Shown here one piece after another: positions 1 through 9,404 of a DNA stretch of 17,092 nt; positions within the stretch are counted from its first letter, which is position 1; every line of letters starts with the position of its first letter. The DNA comes from Hirudo medicinalis (Eukaryota > Annelida > Clitellata > Hirudinida > Hirudinidae): the NCBI GenBank assembly GCA_011800805.1, contig MPNW01000833.1, positions 66,543 to 83,634 of the forward strand. Reading direction: 5' to 3'. The notes below the pieces were generated by a model, which saw nothing but the letters and a program-made list of their open reading frames with translations, had not been told where the DNA came from and did no database searches. The position numbers and the translations under genes were made by a program.

Positions 1-826
1 TTAGATAAAAGATGTTCGCTCATTTGCTGTTTGGATGATTTGCATAACACCAAAGGTCTAAAAAGCAAGGTTTTTTTCGAAAATGATTCGAATTGGTGTT
101 TTCTGATGCTGTGCATAAAAATAAACACGAACAATAAAGAGTCGATTTATTGAATGTACAAATAAAGGTAAAAACACAAATATTACATGGAGATTGCGGA
201 AATGTTTTAAAAACCGTGCATACGAGAAAGATTTGAATCCAAGTTCTCAAAGTGGACTTCGCTAACTGTGTCGTGCAATTCAAAACAACTTAAAATTTAC
301 AAAACAATAAAACGGGAATTTCTAGACTTAGAACATAAATTTGAATATTCGAAGAACATTTGAAACATCATTGTCAGAGCTATAACATTGTAAATCAAAT
401 GCAATATTGATTGTACTTTTTTTTTCAGTTAGTACTAGAATTTCCATTGTAGATCATATCAGATTAAAACTGCACTCTTATCAGAAGACACTAAAATCAT
501 TTACGACAAATTTATGGCAGTCGACTTTTCGAAAAAAAAACTCAGTTTGTATAATAGCCTTTGCGAAAAAAGTTGTTAATTTCGTTTATTTGTTCAAAGA
601 ATCAAACCTAGCTAACAGTGACGAACTGAAGCGATGGATGGTTTAACTAATTTCACAATCAGATCGATATTCATTGTTAACAATCGATTACATTAAGAAA
701 GAAATTGCTGACATTAAATGTGTCTACATAAATACATTCCAGCATCGTAGGCACGCTTCAGTTATTTTTGTTAAAAAATAATGGACTCATTATGAAAGAC
801 AAATTGATGGGCTAGACTTCACACAG
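1..826. other. Non-coding spacer downstream of PAN/fibrinogen gene B
   Basis: This AT-rich stretch lies 3' of the minus-strand gene that ends at 827. The open frames seen here (about 20-283 minus and 407-646 plus) lack a family signature and look like chance. I see no convincing exon, tRNA or repeat array. The 3' UTR of the neighbouring gene should lie just left of 827, but I see no clear AATAAA on the minus strand close to it. Confidence 0.5.
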
Positions 827-2832
827 TCATGCCTTCGTGATGTACATTCTACTTTCAATTGGGAAATAAAAATAGGGAACAAGTCCCTTTTTATATGGCC
901 AGAAGTAATAAGGTGAATTCAAATTTCCAATGTACGGTGAAGTTTGACAACTCAGCTGGGTAGAGCTGTACCACCATCCAGTTGGAAGGGTACAGTTTCC
1001 ATAGGGTTGAGTATCGTTTGTATAGAAGTCAATCACCTTGCAGGGAAGGGTACAATTCCATGCGCTCCATGGAGTAGTAGTCTTGGTGGTTCCAGACTGA
1101 GTTGTTGAGATGTCGGCAAGGCCGAAAGCGTCTGGCAAATCGCTCAATTGCTCGTCATAACCGGTTAGGTTCAGTCTGTAGTTATCCTCTTCAGAACCCA
1201 CATTAAAATGCATGTATTCTACAGAATACCAGCTACCTTTACTATCAGCTATTTCTATTCTCAGCCGATAATTGACATATCCATCGTTCGGCATGCAAAG
1301 ATTCGAGGTGAGCCCATACAGGTAGTCGTTACCAATCCAGTAATCGCTATCCGGTGTTCCGAAACCATGTTTGAAATCTGTCCAATTTCGAGATTCTGAA
1401 TAACGAAATTGGTAGAGCTGCCTTTTTCTGTGCTGGATGAGAATCCATGACCTTCCTGTCTCAAGGAAGAGGACCTCCTTCTCCTCCTTGAAACACGCAA
1501 TTGGAGAAATGGCTGCCTTTGCTTGACTGACTGAAAGGTCAAAAAACTGTAAGGTCAGATGAAATAACTAAATGTAAGGATACTAGCTGTTTGTTGAGAA
1601 TATTTGTTAATTTGATATGTTATAAATAGTTTTACTAAATTAAACTAAAGAGTTACTCTACCCATTCTGCAGGGATTTATCAAAAATAGCGAGAAGATTA
1701 TTTAGAAAAGGGTAGTTATTTTGCATATAAACGACAATACAATATATTTTACTTTATTTTGCATCTTATTGCCCTAAAAAAAAACAAAACCCCAACCGTT
1801 ATCTGGGGAGGAGCACTGTTTAATCTCAACCATGCTTCCAATTTTAACTGGGCACACGTAGTAGTTGCACTTTGAAAATTCTGGCAAAACTGGAGCACAG
1901 GAAAAGTTGTACAGTCGACCAGACAACGTGAATGGCAGAAGACATGGATAGGAATATCTGTAAGCTGAACGTTTTGAGATCTATCACATAGTAAAAACTG
2001 GCCTAATGAAAGCTAGAGAACTTTGTAATGCAGGGGAGAATGTTGTAACAATATTTTTTTTTATAGTTAACAGTTTAATTTATCACAGAGTAATTGTGGC
2101 AAATAATTCTATCATCACCACACATCTGTATTTACATTAGCATAACATATTTTATAATATTTTATAATGATTGTTTAAATGGAATTTCTACACTTGAACA
2201 AAGCAATATATATATAAATGACTTTTTTGTGCGTACTCGTTGAAAACATAAAGCATTCAATCATTGTGGAAATAGCATTGCATACAAATTAATTTTTTAA
2301 AAATCGAACTAACAGTAAACAGAGCTTCCTTCGATCTGTGGATTCAAAGAGATTATCGTAACTAATAACGCCAATTTATTAATATTTAGTTGCAAAAATC
2401 ACTTTAACGCACATTTTTTATTTAAACTACAAACAGCTCATGTAAAGCACTTGCGAATACTGTGATAAACATTTACGACAAGCTTCGTTTGTAGCTAACC
2501 ACGTAAGACATCAATCTAGGTGCAGCGGCCACCTGCTGGAAAAATGGAGAAAACGCAAAGTATGGAACAGAATAATGAAGAGTGCAATTGGACAAATCTT
2601 TGTCGAAAGTGAATCCTCTACACGACGCATCCTGGAAACATGACAGAGAGCATTCTGTGATCATGTCAGCCGAAACGGATTTCGGCACTGAGAATCTTTT
2701 ATCGTAGATGTTTAGGGCACTGCCCCTGAAGTCAACCAACGGGCAAAAGGCAGCGTTGGGCTCTGGAGCGAAGTAGGAAGCTGAGGTTTGGAAACCGAGT
2801 AGCAACATTGTCAGAGTCAAGATGGAGGGCAT
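827..2832 (-). CDS. Secreted PAN/apple + FN2-like + fibrinogen-related protein, copy B (3 coding exons)
   Basis: Model: exon 1 2832-2500, exon 2 1980-1797, exon 3 1530-827, giving 406 aa. Introns are GT-AG and phases are 0 then 1. The start at 2832 is chosen because MPSILTLTMLLLGF aligns with the start of copy A and opens a hydrophobic signal peptide; the frame is open further upstream but has no ATG. Exon 1 is a PAN/apple domain (FCPLVDFRG, then ECSLSCFQDASCRGFTF and NCTLHY). Exon 2 has C-x-LPFTLSGRLYNFSC and three more Cys, like a fibronectin type II module. Exon 3 is fibrinogen-related: RSWILIQH, NWTDFKHGFGTPDSDYWIG, LRIEI, LNLTGYD, and GNCTLPTGWWY with a following Cys. The fibrinogen N-terminal part is missing and a Thr-rich insert precedes the C-terminal subdomain. 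There are many N-glycosylation sequons. The role is unknown; a secreted lectin-like or adhesion protein is the inference. It may be under diversifying selection, but that is untested. Confidence 0.8.
1531..1796 (-). other. Intron 2 of gene B
   Basis: The donor is GTTGGG at 1796 and the acceptor is the pyrimidine-rich CTTTCAG ending at 1531. It is phase 1, like the corresponding intron of gene A. I see nothing else in it. Confidence 0.65.
1981..2499 (-). other. Intron 1 of gene B
   Basis: The donor is GTTAGC at 2499 and the acceptor is GATAG ending at 1981. It is phase 0. The intron is AT-rich with a short (TA)n run near 2208. The matching donor in gene A is GTTAGT in the same codon context. 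Confidence 0.65.
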
Positions 2833-2931
2833 GGTAATCTTTATTTTCCAATTGCTCTTCAACCGTTTCTGAAAATCTAGAAAAAGAGGTTTTACTTCTG
2901 AAAAAAAAACACTGAACGACCTGCTAGGTAA

Positions 2932-3037
2932 GGCTATGACGCATTTTTACATTACTAATTTACATTTACTAATTGGTATTTCATTGGCTATGACGCATTT
3001 TTACATTACTAAATTACATTTACTAATTGCTATTCCA
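2932..3037. repeat. Two-copy 54-bp tandem duplication
   Basis: GGCTATGACGCATTTTTACA recurs at 2932 and 2986, each followed by an AT-rich TTACATTTACTAATTG segment. The period is 54 bp with a few mismatches. It lies about 100 bp upstream of the gene B start, within its likely promoter or 5' UTR intron. Confidence 0.8.
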
Positions 3038-4630
3038 GACAATGGCGTGGAAATATATTTTTCAGTAATTTGAAGAACTATTTTTGCAGGACAAGATCAA
3101 TCCGTTTCAGCTAGCCATCATCTGAGAGGCTTTATTAATTGGACCAAAAAAAATGAGAACACTGAACCTAACGCACTTCTTGAGGACAATCTCAGCACAC
3201 AGAATGTTTCTGAGCAAAATTCTTATATAATTTGCGACTAAGTGATGTTGCCGTCCTTGTTAATCGTCCGCAAAAGAACGCAGACGAAAAATGAATTAAC
3301 GGCGAATTGTGGATGAGCTTCAAAATGACAATGTGGCAGCACTGAACGACCCCAAGAAATGTTTAAAACTAAATTTAAACAAGAGTTGGCAACTGTTGCA
3401 GGAAGAAAAAAAAACACTAATTAGCCGTCCGCAAGTTTATCTAAAAGCGTATGAAAACATACATTCGTTTCAGCGTTTTCCTGATTTTCGGTTGTTTACG
3501 AAAAGTGAAATTTCAATTTTCAGAAGCAAAATATTTATTTATAAGCAGCAAAACAACATGTCCGCATAAAATAATCTTCGTCTATTTTGCTCTGTCATTT
3601 TGTTTTGTGTTTGAACAATGCAGGCAGACGACTGAAGGCTTTGCTCGTCATGCCATTTTTGTTTTATTTTCCTACCAGAATTCGACAAACAGAAGACAAT
3701 TAGAGCATGTCTTGCGTCACGCAGGAACATAAATCATCTCCTACTTTGAAGGCGTCTTGCGATAGACGAACAGATATGCTCAAAGGGAATGACCAACTGT
3801 GTTTCCAATTTCGTTAGAATTTTAGCCAGCTCGATGAACAAAGGAGTTTATGAAACATGTGACGACATGCTTGTAATGGCCAACACGAGACTATTCTTTA
3901 AGTCGAAATTCTATCTTCTGAAACCAACTTCAAACACAGGCACATAATTATGCATCGCAAGGTTATAATTCTATTTTGTGTTGCTTTGACAACGTGATGT
4001 CGTTTTGATCTTTTTCAAGCCATCTTGTTTGATTTATGTCGGACGAACCACTTTTCCCCAAAAAACATTTGATCGATAATTAGTGACTCTGGTTAAAGTT
4101 AAATTAATTATTATGATTAACGAATAAGTTAATGATTATGATAATCGATATTCATAAAAATCGAATATAGAATCGCATTCTAGATACGTGGCCAACGTTC
4201 ATTTGACTTTTTGGGTTGATTCGCACTGCTAATCAGTAATGGCTATTGACTGTATGATCAATGAAGCGAGCTCCAATTAATTAATCCATTTAATGGAAAT
4301 TATGACATAATTTATATTCTAAACATTGTGCCAAAAGCTGCGAGCGGATTATCAGAACAAATTGAAGCCGTGTTTCGTCAAAGAGTTACATTTAGAATAT
4401 CGTTCAAAATTCCGAATAGCTGATCCTTTATGACTAAAAGTTGAAATAGTTTTGAGAAAACTAAAACTTGAGGAAGCCGGAGAAAAATTGTAATCCAGGA
4501 TTTAAACTCCATTTCAAACATCAAGAAATGCCGAACAATAAATGGCTAAATGACTTTTATGACTTTTTTTTTTAAATAACTATGATGGCAATCTTTTCGT
4601 TTGAAGGTCATTTTCACTGAAAATTATCAG

Positions 4631-4755
4631 AGACATTTAAATATATATATATATATTGACATTTAAATATATATATATTGACATTTAAATATATATATAT
4701 TGACATTTAAATATATATATATTGACATTTAAATATATATATATTGACATTTAAA
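4631..4755. repeat. 22-bp minisatellite with an (AT)n core
   Basis: The unit is TGACATTTAA followed by (AT)6. Copies start at 4657, 4679, 4701 and 4723 and are identical. A longer first copy at 4631 carries AGACATTTAA plus (AT)8, and a partial copy starts at 4745. It lies about 190 bp beyond the stop codon of gene A, between the two paralogues. It is not a CRISPR: the repeats abut without unique spacers and the context is eukaryotic. Confidence 0.9.
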
Positions 4756-4946
4756 GTCAAGTGACATTTTAATTTCAGCTAAGAAAAGCTGACATGAATG
4801 TTGGTCATGTAGCCATGTTACTAACATTCGTCGACACAACACTGAGCACGGAGTAAAGTAACCCAAGTTGTGGTGTCTGATTTCACCATTTCTATTTACT
4901 AAAATCTTTGATAAGCATCAGATTACAACTTGCCAAGATAATTCTG

Positions 4947-6761
4947 TCATGCCTTGCTGATGTACACCCTGGTCTCGGCTTGGGAAATATAAGAAGGAAA
5001 GAGGCCCCTTTTATTGGGCCACTGATTAATAGGCGAGTTCAAATTTCCAATGTGCAGTGAAGTTTGACAATTCAACTGTTTAGAGTTGTACCACCATCCA
5101 GTAGGTAGGGTACAGTTTCCATTGGGACGTGCATCGTTTGTAGAGAAGCCAATGACCTTGCAGGGGAGGGTACAATTCCATTCGCTCCACGGAGTAGTAG
5201 TCTTGGTGATTCCAGACTGAGTTGTTGTTGAGATGTCGGCGAGGCCGAAAGCGTCTGCTAGGTCGCTAACTAGTTCATCATAACCGGTTAGATTGAGCTT
5301 GTACATAGCTGCTTCAGAATCGACTTTAAAGAATTTATATTCCACTGAATACCAGCTTCCATTATTATCAAGTATTTCTATTCTCAGCCGATGATTGACA
5401 ATTGCATTACTCGCCATGCAAAGATTCGAGGTGAGTCCATACAGGTAGTCGTTACCAATCCAGTAATCGCTATCCGGTGTTCCGAAACCTTGCTTGAAAT
5501 CTGTCCAATTTCGATATTCTGCGGCTTTGCGAGGATCGTAGACGTATTTTGTCTTATGTTGAATGAGAATCCAAGTCCTTCCGGTCTCAAGGATGGAGAT
5601 TTCTTTCGTTTTCTTGAGACAATTCATCGTTAAAATGGACGTCTTCACTTGGGTGTCTTTGAGGATGAGGGTAATGGATAAGTTAATTATATTGAAGCAA
5701 GGTAATTTTCGTAAAATTTGTTTAAAATGTTAATGATTTATTAAAAAGCACTTTGTATGTTTAGACCAATCTTCTACAAGAACATTAGTTATTATTTAGC
5801 AGACGATCTATCATGAAATGACTTTTTGCCACCAAATGTGACCTCTATCGTTATGACATTGCTACCAACTGTTATCGGGCATGGCACATTGTCTAGTTTC
5901 GATATTGCTTCCAACTTGAACTGGACACACGTAGATGCTGCACTTTGGATAAACTGGCAACATAGGGGCGCATGAATCATTGTACAGTCGACCAGACAGA
6001 GTGAATGGAAAAAGGCATGGATAGGGATATCTGTACGCTGAATATTTTATCTCCAACGGTTTTCATTAATTAGGAACTGGACAGATCATCAAATGCGTTT
6101 TTAACAAAAGGAGTGATTGAAAAATGTTTTTATGATTGAAGCAATAAACATATTCAAGCAATGAATAATGGGAATGGTCGAACTAACGGTAGATAGAGAA
6201 TCCTTCTATCTGCGGGCGTAATTGGATTAATTATAAATAATTACAGAAATTATTTTCGCAATTGAAGTCTTTATTTTAACTGCAAATAGTTATAAAATAA
6301 TAATTACACATTTCAAGTTCAAATTTTTACATTAGCAAGCATTTAATTCACACTTTTAAAATTTATCGTTTTCATAAATATTTCTATTCCAAAAAGATCC
6401 AAATAAATGTTTTAATGTTAAAACTAACCATATAAGTTATCAATCTTGACGTTGGGATAGAATTCTGGGCTACGGTGGTGGACACAAGCGATGGGAGAGT
6501 GTAATGCAGCGTACAGTTGGTTGAATTTTTGCCAAAAGTGAACCCTTTGCATGAGGCATCTTGGAAACATGCCAGCGAGCACTCTGTGATCATAAGGACT
6601 GGGACCGATTTCGGCACCGAGAATCTTTTATCAAAGTAGTAAAGGGTGTTTCCTCTGAAATCAACTAGAGGGCAAAAAGCGTTCGGTTCTCGAGCAAAGT
6701 AGGGAGTTGCGGTATGAAAATTGAACATTAAGATTGCGAGATTTAGGAAGTAGCAAGACAT
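4947..6761 (-). CDS. Secreted PAN/apple + FN2-like + fibrinogen-related protein, copy A (3 coding exons)
   Basis: Model: exon 1 6761-6429, exon 2 6050-5870, exon 3 5656-4947, giving 407 aa. Introns are GT-AG, phases 0 then 1 as in copy B. Residues 1 to about 19 are a signal peptide (MSCYFLNLAILMFNF). About 24-100 are PAN/apple (FCPLVDFRG; ECSLACFQDASCKGFTF; NCTLHY). Exon 2 carries PCLFPFTLSGRLYNDSC and YVCPVQVG, a fibronectin-type-II-like pattern with one extra Cys and no Trp. About 196-405 are fibrinogen-related: GRTWILIQ, NWTDFKQGFG, DYWIGNDYLYGLTS, LRIEI, FSTND and GNCTLPTGWWY, ending near a W-x-x-x-x-G motif. The usual VYCDM segment before GGWT is absent. Residues about 315-341 are a Thr-rich insert containing PWSEWNCTLPC. 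Sequons are abundant. Likely extracellular; ligand and function unknown. Confidence 0.82.
5657..5869 (-). other. Intron 2 of gene A
   Basis: The donor is GTTGGT at 5869 and the acceptor is CCTCAAAG ending at 5657. It is phase 1. The nearby alternative donor GTAGCA would create a stop when joined, which supports this model. I see nothing else in it. Confidence 0.65.
6051..6428 (-). other. Intron 1 of gene A
   Basis: The donor is GTTAGT at 6428 and the acceptor is TTGGAG ending at 6051, with a poor pyrimidine tract. A stop in the exon 2 frame just upstream means the exon cannot start further out. The intron is AT-rich with no recognised element. Confidence 0.6.
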
Positions 6762-7871
6762 AATCTATCTTTTGATTGCTTGAACTTGTTCTAAAAGTGA
6801 AGAAACCTTTGAAAAATACGGCTTTTATATTTTATTCCAAGTAGTGCGGAATCTGAAATGCACTCATTGCTCATTCGTAGGTCTGACATGCAGTTTGTTT
6901 CGACCGAAGGCTTTATGTATTATTTATAAAAAAAAAAAATGAACGCAATGCACTTGCGATGACACTTGGAGAAAGTATTGAAAACTAATAAAAGCGTCTG
7001 ACATAAAACTCAAAATGTTAAACCAAAACTTATCGTCCTTAATGACTCGTTAAATTCTGGTGTTTTTAGAGCAATTACGAAAAACTGCTTCTATATGAAA
7101 GATGACAATCACAAGAGAATACGGCCCAATTTGTACATGAAAAAATGATGTATGACAGCTATTAAACATGAAACGAAATAACAATGATATAGTCGCACCT
7201 AACGACTTTATTTTCCGAGAGAAAACTTTTAAAAATTTGTTGGGAGTACAAATTTGAAAAAGTACAGGAGCCGCTGGTAATTTATACGATTAAGATAACG
7301 AAAATTGGGCAAAATTTTATTAAAATTAAATTTCTGTTAAATTATTTTAAATTTAAATATTTATAAAAACAAAATTTGAAATTAATAAAGCTTTAGAAAT
7401 TAATCTTCGTCCGCTTTCGTCTTTTGTTTTGGTGTTTATTTTATTTCTCGTGAGCAGTTAGAGCAGACGACTGGGCGTCGGCTTGTTTTGATTCCGTAAA
7501 ATAGCTTATCAAATAGAAACATTTTGAAACATTACCTGCTTCATTGCCTTCAAAGTCTGCCTTCAGTGATCAAAGTTGTCATCGAATGTTTTAAAACAAG
7601 AGTTTCGGAAGTTCGTGTCACAACAACAAATTTGTCTAAAACATTTTGGCGGATAATTTCTTTTGTTTCGTTCAAAATTTTGAAGGCTCGATGAATAATG
7701 AAAGTGCACCAACGTGAAAGCAAGTTTAGACATGCCTATAACATTTAAAAAACAACTAAAATACCGACAGTTATAATTATAATAATAATAATAATAATGT
7801 GAATGAATTATCAACAAGATTAAGTGCGTTCGTCGTAATAAGATTTCAACCCGATAGGATACTAATCCCAT
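6762..7871. other. Upstream region of gene A and spacer
   Basis: There is no supported gene. A candidate 5' UTR acceptor (CACTTTTAG) lies about 30 bases before the gene A start, in the same relative place as in gene B. Segments near 6908-6970, 7400-7500 and 7662-7700 match segments near 3128-3200, 3565-3650 and 3810-3850, so the duplication extends to about 7750. A short (AAT)n run lies at 7780-7799. The minus-strand frame at 7563-7871 looks like chance. Confidence 0.5.
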
Positions 7872-8155
7872 TCATCTCCGAATCTATGCGAAGAGAATTA
7901 GGCAGCCATTCCCCCATTCTGATGGTCGTCTTAAAAGTGCGGAATGAGTCCTGTTTCTTACTGTGTGTGGCACGAAGTTCTTGACGCAAAGTGAAAGCAT
8001 TACCACTGGTGGCGTAATGTCAAAGTGAAAGGGCAACCTGGTCAACTGACAACAAGCAGCAGGTGTAGTGGATTGAGCGTTGTTTGGACGAAGCGCCGAG
8101 CCGGCGTATCCTGGGAAGCACCGAGTATAGTCGTGTGAGTGGGGGCTCACCTTGC
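7872..8155. other. Higher-GC stretch, no recognised content
   Basis: This stretch is less AT-rich than its flanks, and a long frame is open on the minus strand (7884-8150). I recognise no domain in it. It adjoins the transposase relic to the right and may be part of that insertion. A diverged copy of the GCAACCTG motif seen at 9148-9189 lies at 8033-8050. Confidence 0.3.
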
Positions 8156-9102
8156 TTATCTGAGTTCCATCAACAGTTCCAAAGTCTTAAAAGCCCCAAA
8201 TTTTTGTAATGCTGTAAGTAAATCTACTGTTGACTGAGATACACTTCTACCTATGGTTTGCATTTTTGGTTTATCATCCAATGAGAACTTTGCAGCCACA
8301 ATTTCAATGTTTTGTTTCAATTCGTTGCTTTCATCGCCGTGAGCGTAAGCATCGGGGACGCTTTAGACAATTTCTAAGTAGCAGCGCTTCGTAGTGGTGC
8401 AAGCTGGGTTGCGAACACGACACGTAACGACTGTTGCTTTCACCGTCACTCACGGGAACGCGAACCCTCTGAGCCGACTTGCACCAAATTTCGGTACCAC
8501 TGTTTGATAGAAAAACTGTTTAGACATTGCACAAAGGGCACCAACCCCATTGCAGACAACATTATCGACTGATGAAAAACGTTTTTTTTAATTATTCCAG
8601 CATTCTGTCTAACACTGGATAGAAAACCTTTGTTTTGTATTGATGTGAAGAATCAAAAAAAATCTCATTGTACTCCAACGACATAATCACGCAAAAATGG
8701 AGGCACTCATCACGGACGCTTCATCATGTTACCAAGCATTGCATTTCAAACTTAAGGCTTCAGTAATACAACGAACTAATGGCTAGGCATCTAACCATCA
8801 GGTTGAAAAAGATCCATTAAAATTACAATCATTAACAGATTTTTGGGAAGTGTCAAAATATGGCGGTACGATTAACATTTGTCTGTTTTGCTGACTTCTT
8901 TGGTATCCTCGCCCAACTTAGAGAACATGACCCATCCTTCAACAGATTTTGCAATGACATCAGATATATTTCTTGACATGCACTGAGGCAGTCCATTTTG
9001 AATAGCAGGTGACACATATGTTACACTGTCAGGCAATGAACGCAATCTTTTTTTTACAAGCTGTGGATCATGCTGGCTGATGATTTTAACATTTCTATAA
9101 TT
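8156..9102 (-). pseudogene. Decayed hAT-like (DUF4371-type) transposase relic
   Basis: The clearest part is an open frame at 9102-8872 with no required start codon. It contains DPQLVKKRL, VTYVSPAIQNGLPQC and WVMFSKLGEDTKEVSKTDK. These match, in order and spacing, the D..L..HL, YTSP.IQNELI and FSILADETTDVSKTEQ blocks of DUF4371/ZMYM-type hAT transposases as I know them. The frame stops at 8872. About 50 codons further on, in another frame, HDEASVMSA (about 8728-8702) resembles the YDGASVMSG block, followed by stops. A further open stretch (8362-8159) in that second frame encodes QNIEIVAAKFSLDDKPK and QSTVDLLTALQKFG, which I cannot place with confidence. Stops and a frameshift mean it is not functional. 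No terminal inverted repeats or target duplications were identified. Confidence 0.5.
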
Positions 9103-9404
9103 CTATAAATATTTTTAAGCAAAATGTTTTATTACTCTGAGGACAGAGCAACCTGTTCAGTCCAAAGGGCAACCTGTTTGGTTCGAAGGGCACTACTGCA
9201 TTTCTGCACGTTAGCTGAAACAAACTCACCAGCACCAACAGCTCATATTCAATGGTAGGTCTCTCATGTTGCATACTTTGAGAACTAAAACATCACACAC
9301 TACTTGAATTATTTTTTTCTTTTGTGGAAGCAGATTTGTAGAGATCCTATCAAACAACAGATGAATCTTCCACTAACTCCTTTCCTTTTTTTTCTTTCAT
9401 CTTT
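9103..9404. other. mARC 3' flank and spacer
   Basis: About 300 bp between the hAT relic and the mARC stop codon. It should contain the mARC 3' UTR. An AATAAA hexamer on the minus strand at 9133-9128 is a candidate polyadenylation signal. A two-copy 21-bp repeat is listed separately. Confidence 0.4.
9148..9189. repeat. Two-copy 21-bp tandem repeat
   Basis: Two adjacent 21-bp copies begin GCAACCTGTT and end AAGG, differing at a few positions. A third start (GCA) follows at 9190. A diverged single copy lies at 8033-8050 on the other side of the hAT relic. Confidence 0.7.

Larger units (their letters stand above)
2833..4946. other. Spacer between the tandem genes (gene B upstream region, gene A downstream region)
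   Basis: About 2.1 kb without a supported gene. From 2833 to about 3880 the sequence matches, imperfectly, the region upstream of gene A (6762 to about 7750), so it is part of the duplicated unit and should hold the gene B promoter. A candidate 5' UTR acceptor (GATTTTCAG) lies about 45 bases upstream of the gene B start. The open frame at 3309-3569 (plus) has no recognisable family. A 54-bp duplication and a 22-bp minisatellite are listed separately. Confidence 0.5.

Noticed and set aside
20..283. Cys-rich 87-codon minus-strand frame
   Set aside because: It starts with TTG, has no signal peptide of usual form, no family pattern, and the composition matches the AT-rich spacer.
1261..1542. Arg/Ser-rich minus-strand frame over gene B exon 3
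   Set aside because: It is a shadow of the fibrinogen-related frame, which is open through the same stretch and matches copy A.
3309..3732. Overlapping plus-strand frames of 86 and 93 codons
   Set aside because: No recognisable domain. The region partly matches the area upstream of gene A, where the frame is not kept.
4631..4755. Regular repeats resembling a CRISPR array
   Set aside because: Units abut without unique spacers, the core is (AT)n, and the locus is eukaryotic.
7884..8150. 88-codon minus-strand frame in a higher-GC stretch
   Set aside because: No family resemblance. The plus strand is also open here, so the frame is weak evidence.
8150..8200. GTVDGTQI, similar to the IDGTH motif of Harbinger transposases
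   Set aside because: A single short match with no further Harbinger blocks, preceded by a stop in the same frame.
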